DNA of 64,000 nt from an uncultured Psychroserpens sp. GTDB lineage: Bacteria; Bacteroidota; Bacteroidia; Flavobacteriales; Flavobacteriaceae. Every line of letters begins with the position of its first letter. Within the stretch, counting starts at the first letter, position 1. Below, piece by piece: positions 1-9,097 of this stretch. The position numbers and the translations under genes are program-made. The notes below the pieces were generated by a model. The model was given only the letters and a program-made list of their open reading frames with translations. It ran no database searches and was not told the origin of the DNA. Location: NCBI GenBank assembly GCA_947488655.1, contig CANKZZ010000001.1, positions 248,001 through 312,000 on the forward strand, given 5' to 3'.

Positions 1-161
1 ATACAGCTACCACCATCTTCTAAAATTTTTATTATTGTTGGCTTTGCAGAGACAATACGCGTGGCATCTGTAACTTTAAAATCATCATCTAATGGCACAT
101 TAAAATCTACACGAATTAATGCTTTTTTATTGCTAAAATTGAAATCATTTAAAGTTTTCAT
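1..161 (-). CDS. pgk: Phosphoglycerate kinase, N-terminal part only
   Basis: The reverse strand from 161 encodes about 53 residues beginning [20 protein letters not shown]; the rest lies outside the window. The [13 protein letters not shown] stretch followed by a TDATRI-like segment is the conserved N-terminal substrate-binding region of phosphoglycerate kinase, the glycolytic enzyme that makes ATP from 1,3-bisphosphoglycerate. The ATG at 161 is the natural start because it gives the usual family N-terminus. The gene is transcribed away from holB, and about 130 bp separate the two starts. The identification rests on the N-terminus alone. Confidence 0.9.
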   Translation of the reverse strand, partial: MKTLNDFNFSNKKALIRVDFNVPLDDDFKVTDATRIVSAKPTIIKILEDGGSC

Positions 162-290
162 CTATTGTATTTTTAGAAAGTTGTTTCACAAATGTAACTA
201 ATAAAACCAACTGAAAAAAGGTGTTTTTTTACGAAAACGATTGCAGAGAATAGATATTTAAAGATTTAAATAAAAAAGTATATTTGCTCT

Positions 291-1442
291 ATGCTATTTT
301 CAGACATTTTAGGACAAGAACATATAAAAAGTCACCTGACAAAAAGTGCCGATTTTGGTCGCATACCTCATGCCCAATTATTTGTTGGACCAGAAGGCTC
401 TGGAACCTTACCAATGGCAATTGCTTATGCTCAATATTTATTATGTAAAAATACTGATGGTGAGAATTCTAATGGTAATGAAAGCTGTAATTTAAAATTT
501 AAAAACATATCACATCCTGATCTTCATTTTGTGTTTCCGGTGGCTATAACAGATAAGGTGAAAAAGCATCCTGTGTCTAAACATTTTATGGAAGAATGGC
601 GAGAACTTGTTGAAAGGCAACCTTATGGAAATCTTTTTGACTGGTATCGTATTTTAGGAATTGATAATAAACAAGGTCAAATAGGTGTTGACGAGGCACT
701 AGAGATCGTTAAATCATTATCTTTAAAATCTTATGAAGGTGGTCATAAAGTGATGCTCATTTGGATGGCAGAAAAAATGAATACATCTGCTGCAAATAAG
801 CTATTAAAACTTATTGAGGAGCCACCAAATAAAACGGTTTTTATTCTCATTGCTGAAGATGAAGAACAAATTATAAATACGATTAGATCACGTTGTCAGG
901 TTTTACATTTTCCGCCATTGGCCGAAAATGTGATTAAGGAGGCGCTTATCAAAAATTATCAAATACCTGAGTCTGATGCTATAAAAATTGCACATCAAGC
1001 CAACGGAAATTATAATAAAGCTTGCGATACTGTATATAGCGATAGTGAAGATACGCAGTTTGAAGATTGGTTTGTATTTTGGATTAGATCTGCTTTTAAA
1101 GCAAAAGGTAACAAAAGTGCTATACATGATTTAATATCATGGAGCGAAACTATTGCTAAAACTGGTCGTGAAACTCAAAAACAGTTTTTAAATTTTTGTT
1201 TAGATTTCTTCCGTCAAGCATTGCTTCTAAATTATAATGCTGATAGTTTGGTTTTTATGGAGCCAAAATCGTCATTTAAACTAGAAAAATTTGCTCCATT
1301 TGTTCACGGTAATAATATCATGGAAATTTCCGAAGAACTACAAGACGCTATTTACCATATTGAAAGAAATGGTAATTCTAAGATTATACTTACCGATTTA
1401 TCTATAAAACTTACACGTTTATTACACAGAAAATCAAACTAG
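291..1442 (+). CDS. holB: DNA polymerase III subunit delta'
   Basis: The 383-residue protein is the delta' subunit of the clamp loader, which helps place the sliding clamp on DNA. It starts with the family pattern ILGQEHIKSHL, has a P-loop-like segment GPEGSGTLPMAIAYAQ (residues about 33-48) and the sensor-like region NKLLKLIEEPPNKTVFILI followed by IRSRCQ (residues about 168-204). The P-loop lacks the usual GKT, as expected for delta', which does not hydrolyse ATP. A TATATTTG sequence at 279-286 matches the Bacteroidota -7 element and lies only four bases before the ATG, so the transcript could be nearly leaderless. Confidence 0.93.
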   Translation: MLFSDILGQEHIKSHLTKSADFGRIPHAQLFVGPEGSGTLPMAIAYAQYLLCKNTDGENSNGNESCNLKFKNISHPDLHFVFPVAITDKVKKHPVSKHFMEEWRELVERQPYGNLFDWYRILGIDNKQGQIGVDEALEIVKSLSLKSYEGGHKVMLIWMAEKMNTSAANKLLKLIEEPPNKTVFILIAEDEEQIINTIRSRCQVLHFPPLAENVIKEALIKNYQIPESDAIKIAHQANGNYNKACDTVYSDSEDTQFEDWFVFWIRSAFKAKGNKSAIHDLISWSETIAKTGRETQKQFLNFCLDFFRQALLLNYNADSLVFMEPKSSFKLEKFAPFVHGNNIMEISEELQDAIYHIERNGNSKIILTDLSIKLTRLLHRKSN

Positions 1443-1475
1443 TTTGCGGGTTTCTTTGGTGAGAAATTAGTGAGT

Positions 1476-2321
1476 TTATTGAAATGTGTATGATGTCTTT
1501 ACAAACTCTGTTACTCTAAAATAACCGTACGCATAGTTTTCATCATTGGTTTGGTTTATACAATTACCTCTTAACTCTGCTGCTGTAGAAGAGAATGGAT
1601 CTCCTCCACCGTAGTATTGCTCTATGAGTAATCTTGTGAAATTATAATACCTTTCGGAAATTGCAAATAATTGTATATCTACAACGTCACCAGCTTGAAA
1701 AGGTGCTTGGTTATTGTCTTCATCTTCATCTTTCTCGAAAAAATTATGAATTTCATTACCATTTAAAAACTCATCAGACAGGTCTTCTAAATTGGCAAAT
1801 AGATCGCCTTGCTCATAAAAACTAAATAGATAAAAATTGTCTTGGTCTACAGGGTCGTCAAAATAAACATTAACCTCTAATAGCTCGTCGTCAAATCCTC
1901 CTTCTAATGATTGAGTAACGTTATTTATCTCTGGCACAGTTAATAGCGTCTCTGTAGCCACGTAGATTTCTTCATTATATATAACTTCTAAATTGTACGT
2001 ATTACCGAGAATTGGTACAAAATTAGAAATGGTATAAGTACCATTATTTTGGTCTGTAAATATAAATTCTTGGTTAGTATCTGCGTTGGTTACTTTTACC
2101 GAAGCACCTGTTACACTAGGAATATCTTGCGTTTGATAATAAGGTGTTGATGTGCTTAATTTAATAGTTTGATTGTTTCCTGTGGTTCCTTTTTCCCAAT
2201 CTAAAGATGCTTCTATAACAAGTCTAATTTGTCCTGTTGGTACTTCTATATCAATAACATCTTCACAAGACATGAAAGAACATGCTATTATTAATATGAT
2301 ACCTTTTATATATGATTTCAT
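1476..2321 (-). CDS. DUF4249 family outer-membrane lipoprotein
   Basis: The 281-residue protein has a lipoprotein signal peptide with lipidation at Cys19 (SFMSC). Immediately after it comes the EDVIDIEVPTG segment typical of DUF4249 proteins. The body is rich in beta-strand-forming stretches and acidic loops. DUF4249 proteins are usually encoded next to TonB-dependent receptors and are thought to be surface partners of them. Here the receptor gene lies directly upstream with a gap of only four bases, so the two are almost certainly co-transcribed. The transported substrate cannot be read from the sequence. Confidence 0.85.
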   Translation of the reverse strand: MKSYIKGIILIIACSFMSCEDVIDIEVPTGQIRLVIEASLDWEKGTTGNNQTIKLSTSTPYYQTQDIPSVTGASVKVTNADTNQEFIFTDQNNGTYTISNFVPILGNTYNLEVIYNEEIYVATETLLTVPEINNVTQSLEGGFDDELLEVNVYFDDPVDQDNFYLFSFYEQGDLFANLEDLSDEFLNGNEIHNFFEKDEDEDNNQAPFQAGDVVDIQLFAISERYYNFTRLLIEQYYGGGDPFSSTAAELRGNCINQTNDENYAYGYFRVTEFVKTSYTFQ

Positions 2322-2325
2322 GTTT

Positions 2326-4701
2326 TTAAAATTTAAAATTATAGGTCACCGATGGTATTAAACCAAATATTGAAATTCTCGTGGCTTCATTTAAGCCTGT
2401 TTGGTCATTTTGATTAAAAGTTATTGAGGCTGCATTTTTTCTATTATATAGATTGTAAATACCAAATACCCACTCACCCTTCCATCGTTTATCTGGTTTA
2501 TTATTTGGTGTATATGTGGCAGAAATATCCAATCTATGATATGCTGGTAAACGATCTTCATTTCTGTTAGAAAAGGTTGCTATAGAAAATCCCTCGTAAT
2601 TGTATTGACCGTTAGGATACGTCACTGGACGACCTGTTTGAAAAACTAGATTTGAACTAAAGCTCCATTTATCATTAAGCTTATAAATTCCTGTTAGCGA
2701 AATATCGTGAGTTCTATCATAAGGTGTGTTGTACCAATTACCATTATTGATTCCTGGTCCTCCTGCTTGACCGCCTAGAGTGCGTTGTTCGGACTTTGAT
2801 AATGTATACGCTAGCCAACCGGTGAATTTACCTTTATTTTTCCGCAGTAAAACCTCTAAACCATAGGCTCTGGCTTCGCCATTTAAAATTTCGGTTTCAA
2901 TGGTGTTATTTCCTATTAAATCTGAACCGTCTATATAATCAATACGATTGTCTATTGCTTTATAATAAGTTTCTAACTCTAATGCATACGTGTTATCCTT
3001 GAAATTTTTATAGTAACCAATTGCATATTGTGTAGAACGTTGTGGTTTAATATATTTTCCGCTAGTTGTCCAAACATCTAAAGGTGTTACAGATGATGTG
3101 TTTGATAATAAATGTAAATATTGAGTAGATCTTGTAAGACTTGCTTTTATTGATGAAACTTCATTTAATTGATAAGATAAACCTAAGCGTGGCTCAAAAT
3201 TATCGTAATGTTGAATACTTTCTCGTTTATCAAAAAAAGTTTCTGAGGTAACCTCTCCTCGCTCATAAATATCTAATTCGCTATTGTAAACTACAGGCTG
3301 ATTATTACTGTAATTGGAAATGCTCTGTCCTCCCAACCTAGAAAACGAACTATATCTTAATCCATATTGTGCTGTTAATTTATTAGTAATTTGGTGCTCT
3401 GCACTTACATATAGTCCTCCTTCAAAAGCACGTTTTTGATCTAGTTTTAAATAATTAATTGGAGAAGTTTGAGATGTTGGACTTACTTCTCCTGGATTAA
3501 GTTTATATGATATACCACTTGCACCAAATTCTAATTTTAGTTTATCGCTTAGATAGTACTTAAAATCATACTTAATATTGTAATTTTTAATATCTGCAAC
3601 CCAATCTAACTCTATAAAATCTAATATTATTTGATAATCATATTTACTGTAAATTAAAGATAAGTTTGAAAAAAGTTTATCATTAAAAATATGATTCCAT
3701 CTTAGATTAGCGGTAGCATTACCATAGTTGTTTTCTATAATTTTTGATAAGTTAAAAATATCTCTTCCAAAATATCCAGATAAGTAAACTCTATTGTTTT
3801 TATTAATTTCGTAATTAGTTTTTAGATTTAAATCATAAAATGAAATTTTATCATCTTTTATGTCCTCTATACCCTTCATAAATAGATGTGCATAAGATGT
3901 TCTACCAGCAATTAAAAAAGAACCTTTATCTTTTACTATTGGACCCTCAACTGCTAATCTACTAGATATCAATCCAATACCTCCATTTACATTAAAGGCT
4001 TTATTGTTTCCATCTTTTTGTCTTACATCTAAAACAGACGATACACGACCACCAAATTTTGCAGGTATATCTCCTTTATACAGTTTAATGTCTTTAATTG
4101 CATCTGCATTAAATACAGAGAAAAAACCAAAAAAGTGTGAGGTGTTATATATGATTGCTTCATCTAAAAGCACTAAGTTTTGATCAACCGCTCCACCTCG
4201 TACATTAAAGCCCGAAGAACCTTCTCCATTATTAGTAACTCCTGGAAGCATTTGTATAGACTTTATAACATCAACCTCTCCTAAAACAGCAGGCATTTGT
4301 TTAATAGTACCTGCATTAAGTTTGGAGACACTCATTTGAGGCTTTTTTATACTTATTTGCTCTGGTTCATCTGCTACAATAACCACCTCATTTAAATTAG
4401 TGGCAGATTCTTTAAGCTCTATATTTAATGTTTGATCTGCATTTAATTGTATTTCTCGAGAGATACTCTCATAACCTATGTAAGAAATGAGTACTGTGTA
4501 ATTTCCTTTTGCTGCTGTAATAGAATAAAACCCATACTCATTGGTGACAGCTCCATTTGTGGTGCCTTTTAAGAAAACGGTTGCTCCAAGAAGCGTTTCG
4601 CCATTGGTAAAGTCTTTTATAGTACCTCTAATGCTATATTTCTCTTGGGCTAATAGTAAAGAACTAACTATTAGGCAAAAACCTAAAATTAGGTGTTTCA
4701 T
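2326..4701 (-). CDS. TonB-dependent receptor with carboxypeptidase-like N-terminal domain
   Basis: The 791-residue outer-membrane protein has a signal peptide ending near Ala18, a carboxypeptidase-regulatory-like domain (residues about 22-105; IRGTIKDFTNGETLLGATV) and a plug domain containing PQMSVSKLNAGTIKQMPAV and FNVRGGAVDQNLVLLD (about 120-235). A long beta-barrel ends in an aromatic residue (VTYNFKF). The family imports substrates across the outer membrane using TonB energy. The partner DUF4249 gene follows at once. The architecture is SusC-like, but no SusD gene is present, so glycan import is not implied. Confidence 0.88.
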   Translation of the reverse strand: MKHLILGFCLIVSSLLLAQEKYSIRGTIKDFTNGETLLGATVFLKGTTNGAVTNEYGFYSITAAKGNYTVLISYIGYESISREIQLNADQTLNIELKESATNLNEVVIVADEPEQISIKKPQMSVSKLNAGTIKQMPAVLGEVDVIKSIQMLPGVTNNGEGSSGFNVRGGAVDQNLVLLDEAIIYNTSHFFGFFSVFNADAIKDIKLYKGDIPAKFGGRVSSVLDVRQKDGNNKAFNVNGGIGLISSRLAVEGPIVKDKGSFLIAGRTSYAHLFMKGIEDIKDDKISFYDLNLKTNYEINKNNRVYLSGYFGRDIFNLSKIIENNYGNATANLRWNHIFNDKLFSNLSLIYSKYDYQIILDFIELDWVADIKNYNIKYDFKYYLSDKLKLEFGASGISYKLNPGEVSPTSQTSPINYLKLDQKRAFEGGLYVSAEHQITNKLTAQYGLRYSSFSRLGGQSISNYSNNQPVVYNSELDIYERGEVTSETFFDKRESIQHYDNFEPRLGLSYQLNEVSSIKASLTRSTQYLHLLSNTSSVTPLDVWTTSGKYIKPQRSTQYAIGYYKNFKDNTYALELETYYKAIDNRIDYIDGSDLIGNNTIETEILNGEARAYGLEVLLRKNKGKFTGWLAYTLSKSEQRTLGGQAGGPGINNGNWYNTPYDRTHDISLTGIYKLNDKWSFSSNLVFQTGRPVTYPNGQYNYEGFSIATFSNRNEDRLPAYHRLDISATYTPNNKPDKRWKGEWVFGIYNLYNRKNAASITFNQNDQTGLNEATRISIFGLIPSVTYNFKF

Positions 4702-4883
4702 TTAAATTGATTGATTTTATAATATATAGTCTATCTAACTAAGACGACTCTAAATTACATATGTTACATGTTTATGAGGTAAAAATTTATTTAAATTTTC
4801 TCTTTAACTCAACAAAATAAATCATACTGATGTTATAATAAACTACTAAAACAGTGAACATTAAATAGCTAATTATATTGCAT

Positions 4884-4909
4884 AAAAAAGCCGACTAAAA
4901 GTAGTCGGC
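4884..4909 (-). terminator. Rho-independent terminator after the OmpH-like gene
   Basis: A perfect seven-base-pair stem (GCCGACT at 4890-4896 pairing with AGTCGGC at 4903-4909) is followed, on the minus strand, by a run of Ts. It lies 24 bp beyond the stop codon of the OmpH-like gene. Confidence 0.8.
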
Positions 4910-4932
4910 AGTTTTATTGTATATAATATATA

Positions 4933-5454
4933 CTATTCTTCTTTTTTATAGGCATCATTAAGGCCTTTTAAAATCTCATCAGAGATATCACTTACTTCTT
5001 CACCATACATGACAGTACTAGTTAAATCGCTGGTTCCAAATATAAAACTGTAACCATTTGTTTTACCGTAGTTTTCTACATAAGTTTTCATTGTTGACAT
5101 CACACTATCCATTTCTTTAGAAAAAGCCTGTTGTAATTGTTGCTGCTCAAATTGAAGTTGTTGTTGTAAAACTTGACTCTTTTGATTAAATGCTTGACCT
5201 TGCTCTTGCTGTTTTGCTTGAGACATTTTTGAAGCTGCCATTTGAAATTGCTGATATTCTAATTGAAACGCTTTCCCAATACTATCAGATTTTTTATTAA
5301 AATTATCTTCTCTGTCTTTAAATTTTGCCTCTATGTCAATTTTTTCTTGGTAATCATTTATTACTTCAGATCTATTAACAAAGGCCATTTTTTTCTGTTC
5401 TTGACATGATGCCAAAAGAAGTACAAGTGAAAGTACTGCTACTATTTTTTTCAT
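4933..5454 (-). CDS. OmpH/Skp-family lipoprotein
   Basis: The chosen ATG at 5454 gives a 173-residue protein with a clean lipoprotein signal (LSLVLLLASC); a longer reading frame from 5517 would put a meaningless stretch before it. After FVNRSEVINDYQEK comes a long Gln-rich helical region (residues about 45-125), then a YGKTNGYSFIFGTSDLTSTV segment. This is the Skp/OmpH layout: a coiled-coil chaperone that holds unfolded outer-membrane proteins in the periplasm. Here it appears lipid-anchored. A TACATTTG box lies 25 bases upstream of the ATG. Confidence 0.85.
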   Translation of the reverse strand: MKKIVAVLSLVLLLASCQEQKKMAFVNRSEVINDYQEKIDIEAKFKDREDNFNKKSDSIGKAFQLEYQQFQMAASKMSQAKQQEQGQAFNQKSQVLQQQLQFEQQQLQQAFSKEMDSVMSTMKTYVENYGKTNGYSFIFGTSDLTSTVMYGEEVSDISDEILKGLNDAYKKEE

Positions 5455-5478
5455 TTTTTGAATTTTAGTTATTTTCTG

Positions 5479-5486
5479 CAAATGTA
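5479..5486 (-). promoter_or_regulatory. Bacteroidota-type -7 element before the OmpH-like gene
   Basis: The minus strand reads TACATTTG, a full match to TAnnTTTG, 25 bases before the chosen ATG. It also argues for that start over the longer frame. No convincing -33 TTTG is seen. Confidence 0.4.
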
Positions 5487-5671
5487 GTAAAGTGAAAGAA
5501 TTTATGTTAAAAAACATACTATTTAAATTATTAATAGTAATTAGAATAATTATTTTTAATATCTATTACAAAAGGTTTATATAAATAGTCCTAGATAATT
5601 ACTTCTTACTTACTTAATAGCATTACATCGTTCTCATTAAGAAAACCTCTTAAATCGCTTAAAAATGCGTT

Positions 5672-6547
5672 TTACTGCTTTTTTATGATATAAATGAGCG
5701 ATGAATACTCTCCAGAGCGCTTTGCCTTTCTATTTGAGGTCCATCCTATCCAAAATGACTTAAAGGGATTCATGGATCCGTTTTTATATTTTTCAGAAAG
5801 TAGCGATACATAATATGAATCAAAAATCATAGGTTCGGTTTTAACAACTGTCATGTCTTTTGTTGCTACTAATCTCGAAATTGAGGTTTGAGAAAAATGC
5901 CATAAATGTCTTGGCACATCAAAAGCTGCCCAAAAGTTTTTATAATATTTTGCATCATAGCTTTTATAATTTGGAACAGCTATTACTAATCGTCCATTTG
6001 GTTTTAATAGTGACTCAAATATTTCTATGTGAGATTCTAATTTTGGTAAATGTTCTAAAACATGCCAAAGCGTAATTATATCAAAACTTAGTGGTTCTAA
6101 TTTTAATAAATGATCAATATCAAAAACTGAATCATCAGATTTTTGATTAGCAATTGCTCTCGCGTTTTCGTTGGGTTCAATTCCAAAAACTTTCCAATGA
6201 TTATCTTTAGCAACTTTTAAAAAATCACCAGTACCACATCCAACATCTAGTAATTTTTTTTCTTCGGAAGTTGACCTCTCTGCATCTTTCTTTACTAGTC
6301 CATTAATCAACTTTAATTTTCTATTAAGTGCAATACCTTTAATAAAATGATATGCTTTTTCAAATAGATTACGTTTAGCACCTGTATGAGAAATGTAATC
6401 GTCACTCTGGTAATATGCTCCTAATTTATCTTCGGAAGGTTGCGGATGGGTTTCGAGAAAATCAAATTCTTTATTATAAATCAACTCAAATTTTTCTCCT
6501 GAAACGGAGTGATCTTTGACATTTAAATAAGGTGATTTTTTATTCAT
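5672..6547 (-). CDS. Class I SAM-dependent methyltransferase
   Basis: The 291-residue protein contains the S-adenosylmethionine-binding motif LLDVGCGTGDFL (residues about 98-109), then GIEPNENARAIA and the post-I region DIITLWHVLEHL, all typical of the Methyltransf_23/UbiG-like fold. The N-terminal part (LETHPQPSEDKLGAYYQSDD) is common in Bacteroidota proteins annotated as methyltransferases acting on lipids or glycans. The substrate is unknown. No operon partner is visible: the gap to mnmG holds dispersed repeats and a parS-like site. Confidence 0.85.
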   Translation of the reverse strand: MNKKSPYLNVKDHSVSGEKFELIYNKEFDFLETHPQPSEDKLGAYYQSDDYISHTGAKRNLFEKAYHFIKGIALNRKLKLINGLVKKDAERSTSEEKKLLDVGCGTGDFLKVAKDNHWKVFGIEPNENARAIANQKSDDSVFDIDHLLKLEPLSFDIITLWHVLEHLPKLESHIEIFESLLKPNGRLVIAVPNYKSYDAKYYKNFWAAFDVPRHLWHFSQTSISRLVATKDMTVVKTEPMIFDSYYVSLLSEKYKNGSMNPFKSFWIGWTSNRKAKRSGEYSSLIYIIKKQ

Positions 6548-6552
6548 AAAAT

Positions 6553-6579
6553 AGATTCATCGCTTTGCTCTGAATGACA
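6553..6579 (-). repeat. Dispersed repeat (TGTCATT...GAATCT family)
   Basis: Read on the minus strand, this 27-base segment matches the segment at 50616-50642 at 22 of 27 positions. Related sequences of this kind are scattered between genes in many Flavobacteriia. Origin and function are unknown. Confidence 0.5.
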
Positions 6580-6600
6580 AAAGGCATGTTTTTTTATTGA

Positions 6601-6616
6601 TGTTCCACGTGAAACA
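6601..6616. promoter_or_regulatory. parS-like site (TGTTCCACGTGAAACA)
   Basis: This 16-mer fits the bacterial ParB-binding consensus TGTTNCACGTGAAACA at every fixed position. A second, perfectly palindromic copy lies at 8620-8635. Both flank mnmG, a gene often near the replication origin. Confidence 0.7.
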
Positions 6617-6631
6617 ACTATTTAATTTTGT

Positions 6632-6739
6632 GACTTCGACAAGCTCAGTCACTGAAATATTTTAATCTAGCAAACTCAGTTTAATTGAAATCTAAAGCTG
6701 AGTTTATCATAAATAGTTAGCTGAACTTGTCGAAGCTAT
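6632..6739. repeat. Long imperfect inverted repeat (CTTCGACAAGCTCAG family)
   Basis: Outer arms near 6632-6650 (CTTCGACAAGCTCAG) and 6719-6738 (CTGAACTTGTCGAAG) pair with few mismatches. Inner segments around AACTCAGTTTA and TGAGTTTA pair as well. The right arm touches the last codons of mnmG, so the transcript could fold into a long hairpin that may act as its terminator. Confidence 0.55.
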
Positions 6740-8607
6740 CGTCCCATATAAACTAACAACACAGAAACATCTGCTGGAGAAACTCCACTAATTCGAGATG
6801 CTTGAGAAATAGTTACTGGTTGTATTTTAGTTAATTTTTGAATCGCCTCTGTACTCATAGATTTTAATTTACTATAATCAAAACCAGCTGGTATTTTCAC
6901 ATCTTCTAACCTACTCAGCTTATCGGCATTATTTTTTTCTTTGGCAATATAACCAGAGTATTTAATCTGCACCTCAGCTTGCTCAATAACTTCTCTATCG
7001 AGATTATGCTCATTAATATAATTTTTAACATCTTTAAATTTACGCATATCATCAGACGTGATATTTGGTCTAGAATACAACTTAAACATCTTATCAGATT
7101 GTTTAACCAATGCTGAATTTTTGGATTCTAAAACAGGATTTGCTTCTTCTGGTTTTATACTTGTCTCTCTAAAAAAATTCACAAAATTATCAGATTCAGA
7201 TTGCTTTTTTTCCATTCTGCGTAAACGCGTTTCGCTCGCTAAACCTAAATCAAAACCTTTAGGAGTTAATCTAAAATCTGCATTATCCTGTCGTAACAAC
7301 GTTCTATATTCTGCACGAGATGTAAACATTCTATAAGGCTCTTCAGTTCCTTTTGTTATTAAATCGTCAACCAAAACTCCAATATAGGCTTCATCTCTTT
7401 TTAAAATAAATTCGTCCTTTTCTTGCACTTTAAGTGCTGCGTTAATACCAGCCATTAAACCCTGAGAAGCTGCTTCTTCGTATCCAGTTGTTCCATTAAT
7501 TTGACCAGCAAAAAACAAACCGTCAACTAGCTTAGTTTCTAATGTGTGTTTTAATTGCGTTGGCGGAAAATAGTCATACTCGATCGCATAACCAGGTCTA
7601 AAAAATTTAACGTTCTCAAATCCCACTACAGATCGTAAAGCTTTAAACTGCACATCCTCTGGCAAGGAGGTAGAGAAACCGTTAACATAAACTTCGCAAG
7701 TATTCCAACCCTCTGGTTCAACAAATAATTGATGCCTATCTTTATCTGCAAATCTATTAATTTTATCCTCTATAGAAGGACAATATCTAGGACCTGTACT
7801 TTGTATTCTACCATTAAACATTGGCGACCGATCGAACCCTTCACGAAGTAAATTATGAACCTCAGGACTTGTATAAGTCATATGACAAGAACGTTGTTCT
7901 TTTAAAGGTTTTATATGTTCTAAATATGAAAATTTCTCAGGTCTCTCATCTCCAGGTTGCTCTACCATTTTAGAATAATCTAAAGAACGACCATCAACTC
8001 TTGGAGGTGTTCCTGTTTTCATTCTACCAGATTCAAAACCTAAATTAATAAGCTGTTCTGTAATTCCGGTTGCAGCTCTCTCACCTGCTCTTCCTCCTCC
8101 AAAATTTTTATCACCAATATGGATTAATCCATTTAAAAAAGTACCATTAGTTAAAACGACAGTCTTGGCTTTTATCTCCAAACCAAGTGATGTTTTCACA
8201 CCTACCACTTTATGGTTTTCTACTAATAAACCAGAAACCATTTCTTGATAGAAATCTAAATTTTTGGTTTGCTCTAGCAATAACCTCCAATCTTCTGCAA
8301 AGCGCATTCTGTCACTTTGTACTCTAGGACTCCACATTGCAGGTCCTTTAGATTTGTTCAACATTTTAAATTGAATAGCAGACGTGTCACTAACAATACC
8401 GCTATAACCACCAAGGGCATCAATTTCTCTTACAATTTGTCCTTTAGCGATTCCACCCATTGCAGGATTACAAGACATTTGTGCAATGTTTTGTAAATTC
8501 ATGGTAATGAGCAATGTTTTGCTTCCCATGTTTGCAGCAGATGCAGCAGCTTCACTTCCTGCGTGACCTGCTCCAACAACTATGACATCATAAACTTCGT
8601 TAAACAT
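6736..8607 (-). CDS. mnmG: tRNA uridine-5-carboxymethylaminomethyl(34) synthesis enzyme MnmG
   Basis: The 623-residue protein has the FAD-binding N-terminus DVIVVGAGHAGSEAAASAA, the motifs MSCNPAMGGIAKG and GPRYCPSIEDKI, and a helical C-terminal domain ending in the usual ISGVSPADVSVLLVYMGR. MnmG works with MnmE to modify the wobble uridine of several tRNAs. Length and motifs are normal. The leader carries a TATATTTG box at 8661-8668 and a perfect parS-like palindrome at 8620-8635 between promoter and ATG. ybeY lies upstream in the same direction, but the spacing and the internal promoter suggest separate control. Confidence 0.97.
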   Translation of the reverse strand: MFNEVYDVIVVGAGHAGSEAAASAANMGSKTLLITMNLQNIAQMSCNPAMGGIAKGQIVREIDALGGYSGIVSDTSAIQFKMLNKSKGPAMWSPRVQSDRMRFAEDWRLLLEQTKNLDFYQEMVSGLLVENHKVVGVKTSLGLEIKAKTVVLTNGTFLNGLIHIGDKNFGGGRAGERAATGITEQLINLGFESGRMKTGTPPRVDGRSLDYSKMVEQPGDERPEKFSYLEHIKPLKEQRSCHMTYTSPEVHNLLREGFDRSPMFNGRIQSTGPRYCPSIEDKINRFADKDRHQLFVEPEGWNTCEVYVNGFSTSLPEDVQFKALRSVVGFENVKFFRPGYAIEYDYFPPTQLKHTLETKLVDGLFFAGQINGTTGYEEAASQGLMAGINAALKVQEKDEFILKRDEAYIGVLVDDLITKGTEEPYRMFTSRAEYRTLLRQDNADFRLTPKGFDLGLASETRLRRMEKKQSESDNFVNFFRETSIKPEEANPVLESKNSALVKQSDKMFKLYSRPNITSDDMRKFKDVKNYINEHNLDREVIEQAEVQIKYSGYIAKEKNNADKLSRLEDVKIPAGFDYSKLKSMSTEAIQKLTKIQPVTISQASRISGVSPADVSVLLVYMGR

Positions 8608-8619
8608 AATTTTATGTAT

Positions 8620-8635
8620 TGTTCCACGTGGAACA
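8620..8635. promoter_or_regulatory. parS-like perfect palindrome (TGTTCCACGTGGAACA)
   Basis: A perfect 16-base palindrome lies 13 bases before the mnmG ATG. It shares the CCACGTG core and flanks with the site at 6601-6616 and differs from the common parS sequence mainly by CCACGTGG in place of TCACGTGA. Confidence 0.6.
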
Positions 8636-8660
8636 TCAGTATTAATTTTTTTTCAGTTTG

Positions 8661-8668
8661 CAAATATA
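8661..8668 (-). promoter_or_regulatory. -7 element of the mnmG promoter
   Basis: The minus strand reads TATATTTG followed by C, matching TAnnTTTG. Transcription would start roughly 45 bases before the mnmG ATG, which puts the parS-like palindrome in the leader. Confidence 0.45.
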
Positions 8669-8686
8669 CGTTGAAATCCTCATATA

Positions 8687-9097
8687 TTATTTAAGAACAG
8701 CCAAGTAGTAGTTTTCCTTTTCTCTCATAAGTTTAGCATCCTCATCTGTCTTGTCTTTATAACCACAGTAATGAAGAATGCCATGAATCATAACACGTTT
8801 CAATTCTTCGGAAATTTCAACCTCGAAATCTTTAGCGTTATCAGTCACTCTTTCAATAGAAATATAAATATCTCCATGTAGCTCTTTTCCGACGGAATAA
8901 TCAAAACTAATAATGTCTGTTAACGTATCATGTTCTAGAAACTGAACATTTAATTGATGCAAATATTCGTCATCACAAAAGATATAATTGATCTCTCCTT
9001 CTTTGCAATTCTCTTTTGAAATTGTATTAGATATCCATTGTGAAATTATCGTTTCATCATCTAATCTAAAATCTGTTTCGTAGTTAAAACTAATCAT
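8687..9097 (-). CDS. ybeY: Endoribonuclease YbeY (rRNA maturation factor)
   Basis: The 136-residue protein carries the metal-binding motif HGILHYCGYKD (residues about 109-119). The first two ligands are histidines, and the third position appears as Asp, as I recall from other Bacteroidota copies, in place of the E. coli His. LTDIISFDY and GDIYISIE are further family landmarks. YbeY acts in 16S rRNA 3'-end maturation and ribosome quality control. The gene overlaps the end of the DUF4175 gene by eight bases, indicating translational coupling. Confidence 0.93.
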   Translation of the reverse strand: MISFNYETDFRLDDETIISQWISNTISKENCKEGEINYIFCDDEYLHQLNVQFLEHDTLTDIISFDYSVGKELHGDIYISIERVTDNAKDFEVEISEELKRVMIHGILHYCGYKDKTDEDAKLMREKENYYLAVLK

